Assembly: GCA_902729315.2 (NCBI GenBank)
Contig: LR746280.1
Span: 3,703,001-3,767,000, forward strand
DNA: 64,000 nucleotides
DNA from: Spirodela intermedia
Taxonomy: Eukaryota > Streptophyta > Magnoliopsida > Alismatales > Araceae
Direction: 5' to 3'
Shown: positions 26,560 through 37,348 of the stretch, in pieces
Layout: each line of letters starts with the position of its first letter
Numbering within the stretch: the stretch's first letter is position 1
Position numbers and translations under genes: made by a program
The notes under the pieces: generated by a model
What the model saw: the letters and a program-made list of their open reading frames with translations, nothing else
What the model was told of the DNA's origin: nothing
Database searches by the model: none

Positions 26560-27020
26560 TAAAGGGAGGAGAGTAAATAAGTAATTCACTTATCTAGAAA
26601 CCTGATTTTTAGAGCTTCACTCTATCTAAGGCTTTTTTCTAACAAGAGGAGAGTGAATAAACACTTCTCATGTCTAAAAACCTGATTTTTAGAACTTCAC
26701 TCTGCCTCTTCTTTTTTTTTTCATATGTAGACAACTTTTTCCTCACATGGTTTTTTTTTACGAGAGGAGAGTGGATAATCACTTCCCTATCTTAAAACCT
26801 GATTTTTGGAACTTTACTCTGTCCTTTTTTCTCTCTTTCTTTCTTTCATATGTAGATAGGTAGCTTTCTCCTCACAGACCTTTTTTTTATGAGAGGAGAG
26901 TGGATAAGCATTTTCCTTGTCTAAAGATTGATTTTTTGAGCTTCACTCTGTCTACTTTTCTTTTTCTTTCTTTTTTTCATATAGACAAGTAGCTTTTCTC
27001 TCATAGGCTTTTTATGGCGA
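26560..27020 (+). repeat. Degenerate tandem array, four units
   Basis: Units of about 80-130 bp begin with GGAGAGTRRATAA (26568, 26648, 26766, 26895) and contain CTGATTTTT..A.CTTYACTCTG (the fourth unit has TTGATTTTT), followed by a T-rich stretch and, in later units, TTTCATATGTAGA. Unit length varies mainly through the T/C tract. No coding frame runs through it. Confidence 0.75.
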
Positions 27021-27595
27021 GCTTTTGACCTCTCCCTATGATTACTTTGATTGAAGAATTTAGAACTTCAACCACCCTGTAATGTTCAATAGGACTCTCA
27101 ATACCTACTAGCTGATATCTACTGAAATATAAAGTGTAGATCTCGCAAATTCAATTTCATGAAAAATTTAATATGCACTTGAGGAGCATTTTCATAATTA
27201 CTTTATTATTTCAAACCTTGTAACTAACCATAATTATCCAAAATGGTCTAAGTGCAAGTAGTATTTTAACTTTTCTTCTTTTATTTATGAGCACTATGTT
27301 GTACAAGTATAATACATAGAAAAGATAAAAAAAATATATTTTAATCAGAATTTATCACAAATAAGAAGCAAGAGAGAGAATATTATCGAAACATAAAAGA
27401 AATAACTATGACGATGATTCGGAGGATAAATGCAGGCTTGAGTATATATGATGTTTCACATGGAGTTCAATTTCCTTTAGATCATATCATGTAAAAAAAG
27501 GGAATGTCAACCTGCACTTCAAATTTTAAAATATTGAACCAGACTAATCATTTTTTAAACGCAAGTATATTGATGCCTAATTATATGCAATACGT

Positions 27596-27599
<4 letters not shown>

Positions 27600-27653
<54 letters not shown>

Positions 27654-27656
27654 GAG
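27600..27656 (+). repeat. (GA)n microsatellite
   Basis: 57 bases of GA with a single GG interruption, about 1 kb upstream of the broken DUF538 gene. Confidence 0.95.
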
Positions 27657-28127
27657 CTCACAACGATGTTAGATTCTTGATAGCGGGACCGCATACTGAG
27701 CAGAGCACGACGATGCGGGTCATCTTCCCGTCATAGAGATTGCCGAGGCCGAGGTCGGAGATTTTTTGGGTTTACATCAGCGTCGAGGAGCACGTACCTG
27801 GCCCCACGTCCCTCTTTTTCTTCGGTCTTCCGCTCCTCCTCTCTCCCGTCGGGAACTCTTAAGATGGTTTGCGGTGGACCTGCGGATCGGGCAACGGTCA
27901 CGGTGGATCGGCAAAATCGGGCATTGAATCGGGCGAAGCTGCGGACCAAGACAGTTCGGCGGATCAGCGGACCGCTCTTGGGGTGAAAAACCGGAGCCTC
28001 TCCTCGCTCCCTCTCTCTGTCTGTCTCTCTCTCTCCCTCTCCCCCCTCTCTCCTCCCTCTGTGTGTCTCTCTCTCCGCGCCTGTCTCCTCTCCCTCGTGT
28101 CCTTTTGAAATCATACATACATCTCCC

Positions 28128-28218
28128 CGGGGGCCTCCCCGTGAGAACGTCGAGGAGATGGGCATAAACCGCCAGATCGGCTTCGTGTGGCTCGCCCAAA
28201 TGAAGGCCCTCTGGGAGA
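28128..28218 (+). pseudogene. DUF538 gene fragment
   Basis: A 90-bp stretch repeats the middle of the DUF538 sequence found at 28640-28970. Read from GAG at about 28142 it gives ENVEEMGINRQIGFVWLAQ, the family's signature region. No start, N-terminus or C-terminus surrounds it and the upstream frame is off by one base. It looks like a partial duplicate left upstream of the larger copy. Confidence 0.7.
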
Positions 28219-28428
28219 GTTATTCGTGGACCCCACCAAGATCACCTACCCGCCCTCGGCCTTGAGCTGGAGAACGTGGGACACGTTATGTTGTATCGTG
28301 GGCAACCGTTTCATACTATTACTTATATAAGAAAAGAGCGGGAAAAAGAAGAGGGGAGGAGAGTTCACCGTCTGGAGCCGGAAACCGCTGAGTGCTTCAT
28401 GGGAGATTAGTCTCTAGCATGTCTCTTC

Positions 28429-28432
<4 letters not shown>

Positions 28433-28475
<43 letters not shown>
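28433..28475 (+). repeat. (CT)n microsatellite upstream of DUF538 copy
   Basis: A CT run about 165 bp before the candidate start codon of the DUF538 sequence, where plant 5' UTRs often have such tracts. Confidence 0.95.
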
Positions 28476-28477
<2 letters not shown>

Positions 28478-28639
28478 AGAATCTGCTCAATCATGAGAGC
28501 CGCGGCGGAGCTAACCCCTAGAAGATGATATGAACACCTCTCGATTCCCTATATCGTCTTCTCCAGCAGACTCGGCACCTTCTTCTCCTTCAGACACCGC
28601 TTGCTCCACCGATCCGCCCCGCCTGTAACCCCATCGCTG

Positions 28640-29084
28640 ATGGACGTTCCACCAATGGCGCAGCAGACCACCGAGGCCGATCGCCCAGGCACGGAGATCT
28701 ACACAGGCGACGACCTCTTCCGCCGGAAGGTCGTCGAGCTCCTCGAGGAGCTCAACCTACCCAGGGGCCCCTCCCCATAGAGAACGTCGAGGAGATCGGC
28801 ATCAACCGCCAGACCGCTTTGTGTGGCTCCACCGGAAGAAGGCCCTCATCTACACCCACCTTCTGCAAGGCCGCCCGCCTCGTTTCGTGCGGCGCCGAGG
28901 GCGCGGGCTTCGTGGAGGACAGCCGCATGCGGCGGGTGACGGGGTGAAAACCAGGGAGCTTATCTGGAGATTCAGATGTCCAAGTGGAGACATGGGTCTA
29001 GTTTCAACAAGGAGACATGTATCAATGAACTCTTATATATGGCACAGAAAAAAAAAGCTGCTTGAGGGTGCGCAATCTGTATAA
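28640..29084 (+). pseudogene. DUF538 family gene with several frameshifts
   Basis: DUF538 proteins are small plant proteins of uncertain biochemical role. An ATG at 28640 opens 46 residues containing GDDLFRRKVVELLEELNLP and stops at TAG 28778-28780. The family sequence goes on in other frames: IENVEEIGINRQT from 28777, FVWLHRKKALIYT from 28818, then FCKAARLVSCGAEGAGFVED from about 28860, then VKTRELIW near 28945. At least four frame changes are therefore needed, mostly at C- or G-runs (near 28770, 28815, 28859, 28940). Either the gene is dead, or the assembly has indel errors in homopolymers. The conserved residues are otherwise well kept, which fits recent death or sequencing error. After RELI the tail does not look like the family end. 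Confidence 0.75.
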
Positions 29085-29240
29085 ATGTGCGTTAAGTACA
29101 TGGCTGAATTGAAGGCACCCCAACTCAAATAGTTCTTGGTGCCAAAGAAACAAGTAGGAAAATGATCGAGAGAAATTTAATATCTTCTTCGACTCAAATT
29201 CATGGCAAGAGGTGACCAATGCAAACAACTACAATGGCAT

Positions 29241-30981
29241 TGATGCGACTCAGTCGTTGTATAGTAAATCACGTAAATTAAAAATTTATAAAACTAGAAA
29301 ATACTAATTTTTAGATATTTAGAAGTATTTTTGAATAAATATATTAAGTATAATTCAATAAAACTTCTAAAAATAATGGAAATTTTCCAGGTCGATCACA
29401 AGGATGTAATATAATATCGAGTATTTTTTTAGAACTTTTTTCAAAGAATATGATTTTTTATGAATTTTATACTAAGAAATAAAACTAAAATATATTTAAA
29501 ATTTACAAAAAAATAAGGGTGCAGACATCATGATGATGTCAGCACCCGACAAATGTAAATCGGACAAAAATAGAGTTCTGTCTAGTGATTCTTACATAAG
29601 TGATTACAAACGATTTAATTGATCAAATTAAGATATGTAAAAGCTAGAAGAATTGTAATTGAATAAAATATAGCTTGGTAAATTTAAACCACATAAATTA
29701 TCAGTAAATGAAATTAAAATTAAGTTGAAAAAAAAAAAAATAGAGTTTTGGCATCGCGACAGTGATACGTCGGCAATGTACTAAAATCTTGAGTGTTCGA
29801 AAAGATCGTCATGTAATGTCCATAGCCTCGAATGCTCTCCTTGGACAAGGATGACGTGGGCAATCTCTAGATCTCCTTGTGAAGTCTAGAGATCAATGAA
29901 ATGAGTTATCGAATCATCTTCAGTAGTTGTCACCTAGTAGAGCGGAAAAATGATGACTTTGTGGTTCTCTAACAGCTATCACTTGATGAAAAAGAGCTGA
30001 ATAGAGGCGGAGCCCATGTTAAGGAGCTTCATCCTCAGGTTTGCACAGTAAGAGGAGGCTTTTTATCATATTCGGTACGCTCTTAGGAGGTGACAACTCG
30101 TCTCCCCGTAGATCATCCTCTTTCTAACGGCAACTTGTTCGTCAATCAATTGAAGATGATTTACTCGATGAATTCGTGATTCTTTTATCGTATATCGTTT
30201 AGAAATTTTAATAACAATACTCTGCGAATTATGTTGACAAGATTTTCGCTAATGATCTATTAATTGTGGCAACTTAATCCTTCACTAGTGATCTATAAAA
30301 AAGTCACAATAATCAAATAAAATTACAAGTTTTGGCTTTAATAGGATTCAAACTCATGTCGGTTGCCCACCTACATAAGAGAGATTGAAATAAGTACTCT
30401 AATGTATTTATCAAGTAACATCATCATTGTATATCTCTATTATAACGAAGGGGTAATTTAGATATTAAAATCTTCAAAGTCTTTTGGAGGACGGTGTGAT
30501 GCGAGTTTAATCTCACATCACTTGTGCGTCGAAGTTTTAGATGAATATATAGTAATATCATATTTGGGAGTAATGAGTTCCTTTCTCCCGCATGTACAAC
30601 CACTTCTTGCTCCATAGACAACTAGGCACTAGTGACGTAGAAGGAGAGTGATGCACACGTCCCTCTCATCAGTCCTAGCCACTCGAGCCCCTGCTCACGA
30701 CTCCCCACGACTACACTTATGACCCGCTTGTGGGCCCGGTTGACCAACGAGTCCCTACATTTTGCTATATTTTTATTTTAATTTCTTTTTCTTCATTTAT
30801 CTCAAATATAGGATTGTAAAAATCATATAAATTCGTAGAAAATTACATAATTAGTCAAAAAATCACGTTAATCAATTGAAAACCATTTTTCACAATTTAA
30901 CAGAAATATAAGTCTACTTATATTTAAGGTTAAAACTATATTATTTACTAATTATTAACTCATGATAATGAAAACTTATCA
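29241..30981 (+). mobile_element. LTR-like repeat family, copy B (probable solo LTR)
   Basis: A 1741-bp unit starting TGATGCGACTCAGTCGTTG and ending AAAACTTATCA is flanked on both sides by GGCAT (29236-29240 and 30982-30986), a perfect 5-bp target duplication. With TG...CA ends this is what a solo LTR left by LTR-LTR recombination looks like. It has the same internal landmarks as the other copies, including the dyad at 30498-30519. No protein domain is visible inside. Confidence 0.8.
30498..30519. repeat. Conserved 22-bp dyad in copy B
   Basis: Arms GATGCGAG and CTCACATC around TTTAAT, at the equivalent place to the dyads in copies A, C and D. Confidence 0.6.
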
Positions 30982-30986
30982 GGCAT

Positions 30987-31929
30987 CAAAAGGAAAATTG
31001 ATAAATTTCATTAGCTCAATTAACTCAATACACAAATCGTAGGTGAAGAAGAATCTACAAAAATAATACCTTGAAAAGAAACATGATCTCAAAATGTACA
31101 GCTTAACACATAGGAACAAGTGACGATGTTCATATGAACAGAAGATTTGACACATTTGCACAGGGTTACATGAAGATGACATTTGTAATGTTGAGCAACT
31201 TACAAATCAATTCGGATGCTGAATGGACGAGTTGTGCTCAAACGAAACCCATGTTTAAAATTGACATGCAAGACATACATCTGACTCACTAAGTCAAATC
31301 CCACTACATCAAAGATATTTTCCTGAATAGAAAAATCAGACAAAAACGAAAAAACAATGCACCCACCCCTCTTTTGATTCCTCTTGTGGACCATTTGGGG
31401 ACTAACATTCATTTGAGGCCTCAAAAAGCCTCATCGTCAAATGTCTTTAGTGCAAGCATTGTCTTTGTCTCTCCATCTCCATCATCAATGATATTTGATT
31501 ACCATCCTCTTCCACTTACCGATTTTTTGCACTCTGCTATCTTCTGCTGTCTATTGAATGTGACGCCTTATTGTGTCATAAGGATGGATACAAGAAGGGA
31601 CCTGACATTCCATGACTTTCTCAAGCACATGCCTATTTCTGCAGAGTTTGGCCTGCACGTGAGAGGGTGTTGTGCTGTAATGGGCGGCGTTCTCAAGAGT
31701 ACACTTTGAGAATTTTGTTCATGAAATTTATGGACGTGGTCTATTTATGGTCTATTAACTGGAATTTTATCGTCATATATTTCCAACTTTCGCATCTCCA
31801 TTCACTATTATCGTCACTTAACCCGTTAAACTTGCCGCTAAAATGAAGAAAAACTGAAGAACAGAACGTCTCACCAAACGGCAGCACTCTTGCCTAAGAG
31901 TTGACGTGCCCTGCAGAAGACCATGAAAT

Positions 31930-31930
<1 letters not shown>
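30987..31930. other. Intergenic DNA, no gene recognised
   Basis: Frames of 74 codons (minus, 31200-31424) and 111 codons (plus, 31374-31709) overlap here, but neither resembles a known protein. The region precedes the GA/CT-rich upstream part of the ADP-glucose pyrophosphorylase gene. Confidence 0.45.
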
Positions 31931-31933
<3 letters not shown>

Positions 31934-31960
<27 letters not shown>

Positions 31961-32032
31961 CAGAACGAAGATGATGAGCAAGGTTCCCTTATCTTTTTCC
32001 TCATCTTACTTTCTCTCTCTCTCTCTCTCTCT
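31934..32032. repeat. (GA)n and (CT)n microsatellite pair
   Basis: A GA run (31934-31960) is followed about 50 bp later by a CT run (about 32010-32031). The two are mutually complementary and could form a hairpin in RNA or single-stranded DNA. Confidence 0.85.
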
Positions 32033-32134
32033 CGTACTAGGCTGTCCAGGAGTACAAAAACAACCCCAGACGACCAACCGAGAGAGAGTGAGGAAACAAA
32101 GCCAAAAAATCTGACCGCTGCTCGAAGAGACGCC

Positions 32135-33050
32135 CACGTGATGCGCTTGTCGGGCATGCAACCCTTCTTCCCGCCGCCATCTTCCTCCCTCTCTCTCCCA
32201 TTCCTCAGATAGGCCAATCGAACACGGAGGTCGGTCGGGAACTCCCCGCCGTCCACGTCCCCACCCCGATGAAGCGATGGGTCCCCCCCTCCCCCATTAT
32301 CATGTCTCTCTCTCCCTCCCTCTCATCTCTCTCTGATCCGAATAATCCCATAGAAAAATATATTATTATTATTATTATTAAAATTAAATATGCTGGGTAC
32401 GAGGATGGTGAGAGATGGAGCGGTCGGGCCAGAGTGGCCGTAGATGCCCACCGGTGCGCTAGTCCGGTCGAGGCGGAGCTGGTCCATTAGCCCGCGTCAC
32501 TCTCTGTGACGTGTCGTCCCCATTCATTTAGATGGGGACCAAAGCAGGGGTCATCCACTCCCAAGCGGGGCCCAGCCACGAGCCGTCGACGGTGGAGAAT
32601 ACCTCTGAACTCTGCCTCTGCCAGCGGCGGGAGTGGACTGAGGACCCGCAAATGAATGGGGACGGCGCCTGTGGGACCCACTTTTAGCCAGCTGGCGCCG
32701 GGGGATTGTTGAGGTGCCCGCGGGATGGGTCCACCTCGCATCGGGATCCATGTGGACGGAGAAGGATGAAGACAAGGCTCGTAGACGGTAATACGTCTGC
32801 CGTGTGTGTCTCTCTGGGTCTCGCCACGTGTCGTCGTTCTGTCGGCCAACCATCTTCCATACACGTCAAATATTACTAATCAAGCTCTCTCTCTCACTCT
32901 CTCTCTAGGAGAACCAATTAACTGCAATGGCAAGATCCTAGAACATATTTTGATGGTGAAGGAGAGAGAGAGAGAGAGAACGGACGGTGGAAAAGATCTT
33001 GGATTGGGTGGGGGGGGGTACGGTAGAAAAATCGTGAACAGGGTCACGTG
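32135..33050 (+). promoter_or_regulatory. Upstream region of the AGPase large subunit with three CACGTG boxes
   Basis: Perfect G-box cores CACGTG occur at 32135-32140, 32825-32830 (in CCACGTGTCG, which also fits the ABRE consensus) and 33045-33050. G-box/ABRE elements bind bZIP and bHLH factors in sugar-, light- or ABA-responsive plant promoters. The transcription start is not known, and the last box could lie in the 5' UTR. Function is inferred from motifs only. Confidence 0.4.
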
Positions 33051-33888
33051 AAGACAAAGGCGACCAACCAGGGAGACCTCTGCTCGGTCGGCACGCCGCC
33101 TACTTGTCCGTCTCCACCAACGCTGCTCCGCAGAGCTGCACCAGCCGGAGAGCTGCCCACCGCATTACTCTCCGTCCTCCCGGTCCCCCTGGTCCCCCTG
33201 CTGCTGCTACCACCTCACTCTCCCTATTTCCCTTCGTCCTGTCCTTTCTAGAGCAAACCTGGGGGTTGTAGGCTCAGAAGGTTCTGGAGATCGGAGCCAC
33301 CTCCTCGGCTTCTGCGCTCACCCCGACGTGGGTGTCTCCATCGTTCTGTGCTCTTGCGTTTCTAGCTGCGCCATTGTGATGACTGGACATCTTCCCCCGT
33401 CTCTTTTCATCGTGATCCTCGTCTTCCTCTGCGATGACTCTGGTTGTTGACATGCTGGCATTCGATTGTATCCCACAACATCAGATTCCGTCTTCCGTTT
33501 TTCTGTTCTTTCTGATCCTCAGTTCTTCTGCTCATCCACCTTTGTGCCAGTGGAGCTCCTTCTTCCCCTGATTCTTGCTCTTCATATCATCTCGCTTCCC
33601 CCTGCTTCTCTGTTCTTTGTGCAAAGAACAGGAATCAAGACTGCTCTGAACGAGTCGCGAAGCTCCCTATACTTCCGATTCCCTTGCTGGCTGTCATTTT
33701 CTTCGTTCCGACGGAGAACATGGGAGTGTTCTCTCTGTGAATCCCGGTCGTCAGATGCATGCCTGTCAATGATTATTTCTTCTGTTCCTTAATATATTTG
33801 TCATGTTCCCTTTGCTGATACCTTGTACTGGAATCTTCAGGTTCATACCAAAAACTCGCGGAAAGAGGAATAATCCGATTGTCCCATC

Positions 33889-36800
33889 ATGGATAGCGGC
33901 AGGGTGCTTATGAATCTCTCTGCCAATGCTCCAAGTGTAAATCGGGCTTGCCGACGGGGTGGCAGCGTCCTTGGGGAGAGATCATCAATCTGGGGCAGTG
34001 AAGTGCATAGCGGCGGCTCAGAAAGTAGAGGACTCAGGGGAGATAGCTTTCCCATGAGCTCTCCAGGCTACCCGATTTCAGCTGCCGGTGGGAGGCGGCG
34101 CAAAGTTCGCGCCATCTCCAGTGTTCTCTCTCCAGACATCAGCAAGGATACCCTGGCGAGTTCCGCTCCAAGGCATTTTCAGTTCAAAGGCTCTTCGTAT
34201 TCTCTCCTTACTGACTGGCCGATCCAGCGTGCTTTGCAGACCTTCCAGTCGCCATTTTTCGACAAGGATCGGGCGAACGCGAAGAATGTGGCCGCGATCA
34301 TCCTCGGAGGAGGCGCAGGGACTAAACTGTTTCCGCTCACCAGCAGAAGAGCTGAGCCCGCTGTAAGTAGAAAGGGTGGACTGCTTTCGTTCTTTGATCT
34401 TGGTTCAAGTTGAACGTCTAAACCAGACATGGCTCCTAGGGTTGTCTGAGAACTGATTGATGATTAGTCGGGATAAGCTTACTTCCTCTGAAGATTTCTA
34501 TTCAACCCCTGGAGTTCGGTTCTTCTTCGGCTTACGGATGAGGCCTCTGGACGGGAAGCTTGAACTGGCCAGCATATCAGTAGCTATTTTATCTGCGTCT
34601 TGCGCGTTCCTGGGCTAGCCAATGGCCAAGCGATGATTGCTATAAATTACTACCCCGTTCATTTCATGTTAATATTATTATCTTTATTATGATCATGAGC
34701 AGCTGCCCTGTTCCTCTAAGTTCTCCGTTTCTAGATTAGCAGTGGAAAATAAATAAATCGATACCTGCTCATGATCATCAAGACTGTGTTCTTGGATTAA
34801 TGGTCTTTTTAGGATTGTTTCATTCTCTTCTCTGAGTGCAGGTTCCCATCGGCGGATGCTATCGGCTTATAGACATTCCCATGAGCAACTGCATTAACAG
34901 CGGGATAAACAAGATCTATGTAATGACTCAGTTCAATTCCTGGTCCCTCAATCGCCATCTTGCTCGTACATACAACTTCGGGAATGGTGTCAATTTTGGG
35001 GATGGATTCGTTGAGGTATATCAAGCGGACAAAATTCTGTTCTGATCTCGTTATAAAATTTCATACACATCTCCTGTGGAGAATTATAATGTCTTCCCTT
35101 GGTTTGCAGGTTCTGGCGGCCACTCAAACACCTGGAAAAGCTGGGATGAACTGGTTTCAGGGAACGGCGGATGCTGTGAGGCAGTTCATCTGGGTCTTTG
35201 AGGTTGGTGGTCATCTTCATGCTGATGACATGGATGGTTAGATGAAACGCAGCGGCTTACTTTCTGATATACTGTTCACTCTGTGTTTCATGCAGGATGC
35301 CCGAAATAAGAACATCGAGCATGTGCTGATCCTATGTGGAGATCAGCTATACAGAATGAACTACATGGACTTTGTCCAGGCATGTTGGGCTTCTACTCAA
35401 TTGGGTTAATTAGCCGTGTTCATAGATTCTGTTGAGGTCTATAGCCTGATGAACTAATGAATGGTGGTATGCTTGCAGAAGCACATAGACACGCGGGCTG
35501 ATATTACGGTTTCAAGTGTACCCATGGCCAGCAGGTATCCACAAGCACTATATTCATTTCTAGCAAAAGGGTCGTGAATTCATTCTGAGTTTTTTTCTGA
35601 TCTTTGATGTTCACATGAAGAGAAATCTTTTCTATTGTTCATCTGCTTGAAATAGGAAGTGTCACTCACGCCAATTAATTCTCCGTCCTTGTTTATAAGG
35701 CCCCAGTTATAAGCTATCCGAGAATACCTAGATTATAACTCGTGTTTTCACTTGTCTCCCTCTTTCTCTCTCCTCTATCTGTACAGCCGTGCATCTGATT
35801 TCGGATTGATGAAGATCGATAAATTTGGTCGAGTCATCCGGTTCTCTGAGAAACCAAAGGGCGCTGAACTGGAGGCCATGGTCTGTGGCTTTGCCCCTTG
35901 GTTCTTCTCATCGTCTCTGCTCCGTGTTTCTGATAAGCTGATGAGTTTCATTGTTGATGAACTCCAGAAAGTCGACACCACCATCTTTGGGCTCCCTCCT
36001 CACGAAGCTGAGGACGCCTCCTACATTGCATCAATGGGTGTCTATGCCTTCCGATTGGACATTCTTCTGAAGCTCTTGAGGCAAGTCATGAATTTTGTTT
36101 TTTTTTTCTGGCTCCTGCTTTGGAAGATCTTCCTAAGCTCAGTTCCAATGCAGATGGAGGTACCCGACATCAAACGATTTCGGCTCAGAAATCATTCCTT
36201 CCGCTGTTAACGAGTACAATGTTCAGGTAAGAGGGGATCAGTGCTTGGACGAGATGATGGCATGACAGTAAGGAGATTCTCGGCTTTTGGGTGGTTGAGA
36301 ATCGAAATTACCGTGTTCTCCTTGGCAGGCTTACATGTTCCATGATTACTGGGAGGATATTGGAACGATCAGGTCCTTCTTTGATGCGAATTTAGCTCTT
36401 GCAGAGCAGGTTGGTCCTCCCGCCCTCAACCAAGCTTGATCTTCTCTCTGTCTAGCTTTCTGATTTATTTTACTTCTGCAGTCCGCGAGATTCCAATTTT
36501 ACGACCCTCGGACCCCCTTCTACACATCGCCTCGGTACCTCCCACCCACCAAGATGGACAAATGCAAGGTTCGGTGTCTGCCCTCTCTATCTATCTATCT
36601 ATCTATCTCCGTCTCTGTCTAACCCGCCATAATGAACCCAAATCATGCAGATTGTGGACTCCATCGTCTCCCACGGGTGCTTCCTGGAGCACTGCAGCAT
36701 CCAGCATTCCATCGTGGGCGACCGCTCTCGCCTGGAGTACGGTGTCCAGCTTAAGGTGCTCCAACCATCCACTACGATCGGGCCAATCTAGAGAGAGAGA

Positions 36801-37348
36801 GAGAGAGAGAGAGATCTTCTCAGCTGATGATTAACCCTGGGGGTCTGTCTCTTCCCCTGACATCGCAGGACGCCATAGTGATGGGTGCGGACAACTATCA
36901 GACCGAGGCGGAGAGGGCTGCCCTCTTAGCGGAAGGGAAGGTCCCCATTGGAATTGGGCGGCACACCAGAATCCAGTAAGGCTTCAAACCCTCGTCCTCA
37001 TTAATCGCTGGCGGCCATGGAGTTCTAGTGAGGCCTCGCGCCTCCCCCTCCTTGACCTTGTTCTCGTGGGCGTCTTTTCTCCCTCCCTCCTCCAGGAACT
37101 GCATCGTCGACAAGAATGTCAGGATTGGGAGGGACGTCGTCATCGCCAACACAGACGTAAGTGCGGCCCCAGGCAGAGAGAGAGAGAGGAATCTGCCGGC
37201 CTCACTTGCCGCCATTCCTGACGTCCGCCGTTCCGTTCTCTTGCAGGGTGTGCGAGAGTCCGACCGGCCGAGCGAAGGGTTCTACGTCAGGTCCGGGATC
37301 GTCGTCCTGCTGAAGAACTCGACCATCAAGGACGGCACCGTTATATGA
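33889..37348 (+). CDS. ADP-glucose pyrophosphorylase large subunit (plastid)
   Basis: This is the regulatory subunit of the plastid enzyme that makes ADP-glucose from glucose-1-phosphate and ATP, the committing step of starch synthesis. Fourteen coding exons: 33889-34362, 34842-35015, 35110-35202, 35296-35379, 35479-35534, 35787-35880, 35968-36080, 36154-36226, 36329-36409, 36482-36568, 36651-36755, 36869-36975, 37096-37156 and 37247-37348, giving 567 residues. Large-subunit marks: [11 protein letters not shown] (140-150), [30 protein letters not shown] (262-271, with Asn269 where Asp is usual), [42 protein letters not shown] and a C-terminal left-handed beta-helix ending KDGTVI. The N-terminus before the catalytic domain is about 133 residues, longer than usual, and includes a Ser/Arg-rich likely transit peptide. 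Introns 4 (35380-35478) and 7 (36081-36153) have GC donors. Intron 6 (35881-35967) is 87 nt and stop-free. Confidence 0.95.
36791..36814 (+). repeat. (GA)n microsatellite in AGPase intron
   Basis: A GA run within the intron between the exons at 36651-36755 and 36869-36975. Confidence 0.9.

Noticed and set aside
26560-27020. CRISPR-like repeat array
   Set aside because: Plant nuclear DNA; the units are degenerate, with no constant repeat and unique spacers.
27731-28199. 140-144 codon minus-strand frames
   Set aside because: Rich in Arg/Glu from a GA/CT tract; antisense to the DUF538 fragment region. A few strings (YVLLDADVN) faintly recall glycosyltransferases, but nothing extends it.
31200-31709. 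Overlapping 74- and 111-codon frames
   Set aside because: No recognised family, no splice partners, no coding bias that separates them from spacer.
31894-32256. Frames of 60-120 codons on both strands
   Set aside because: Built on GA/CT microsatellites (RERERE, SLSLSL).
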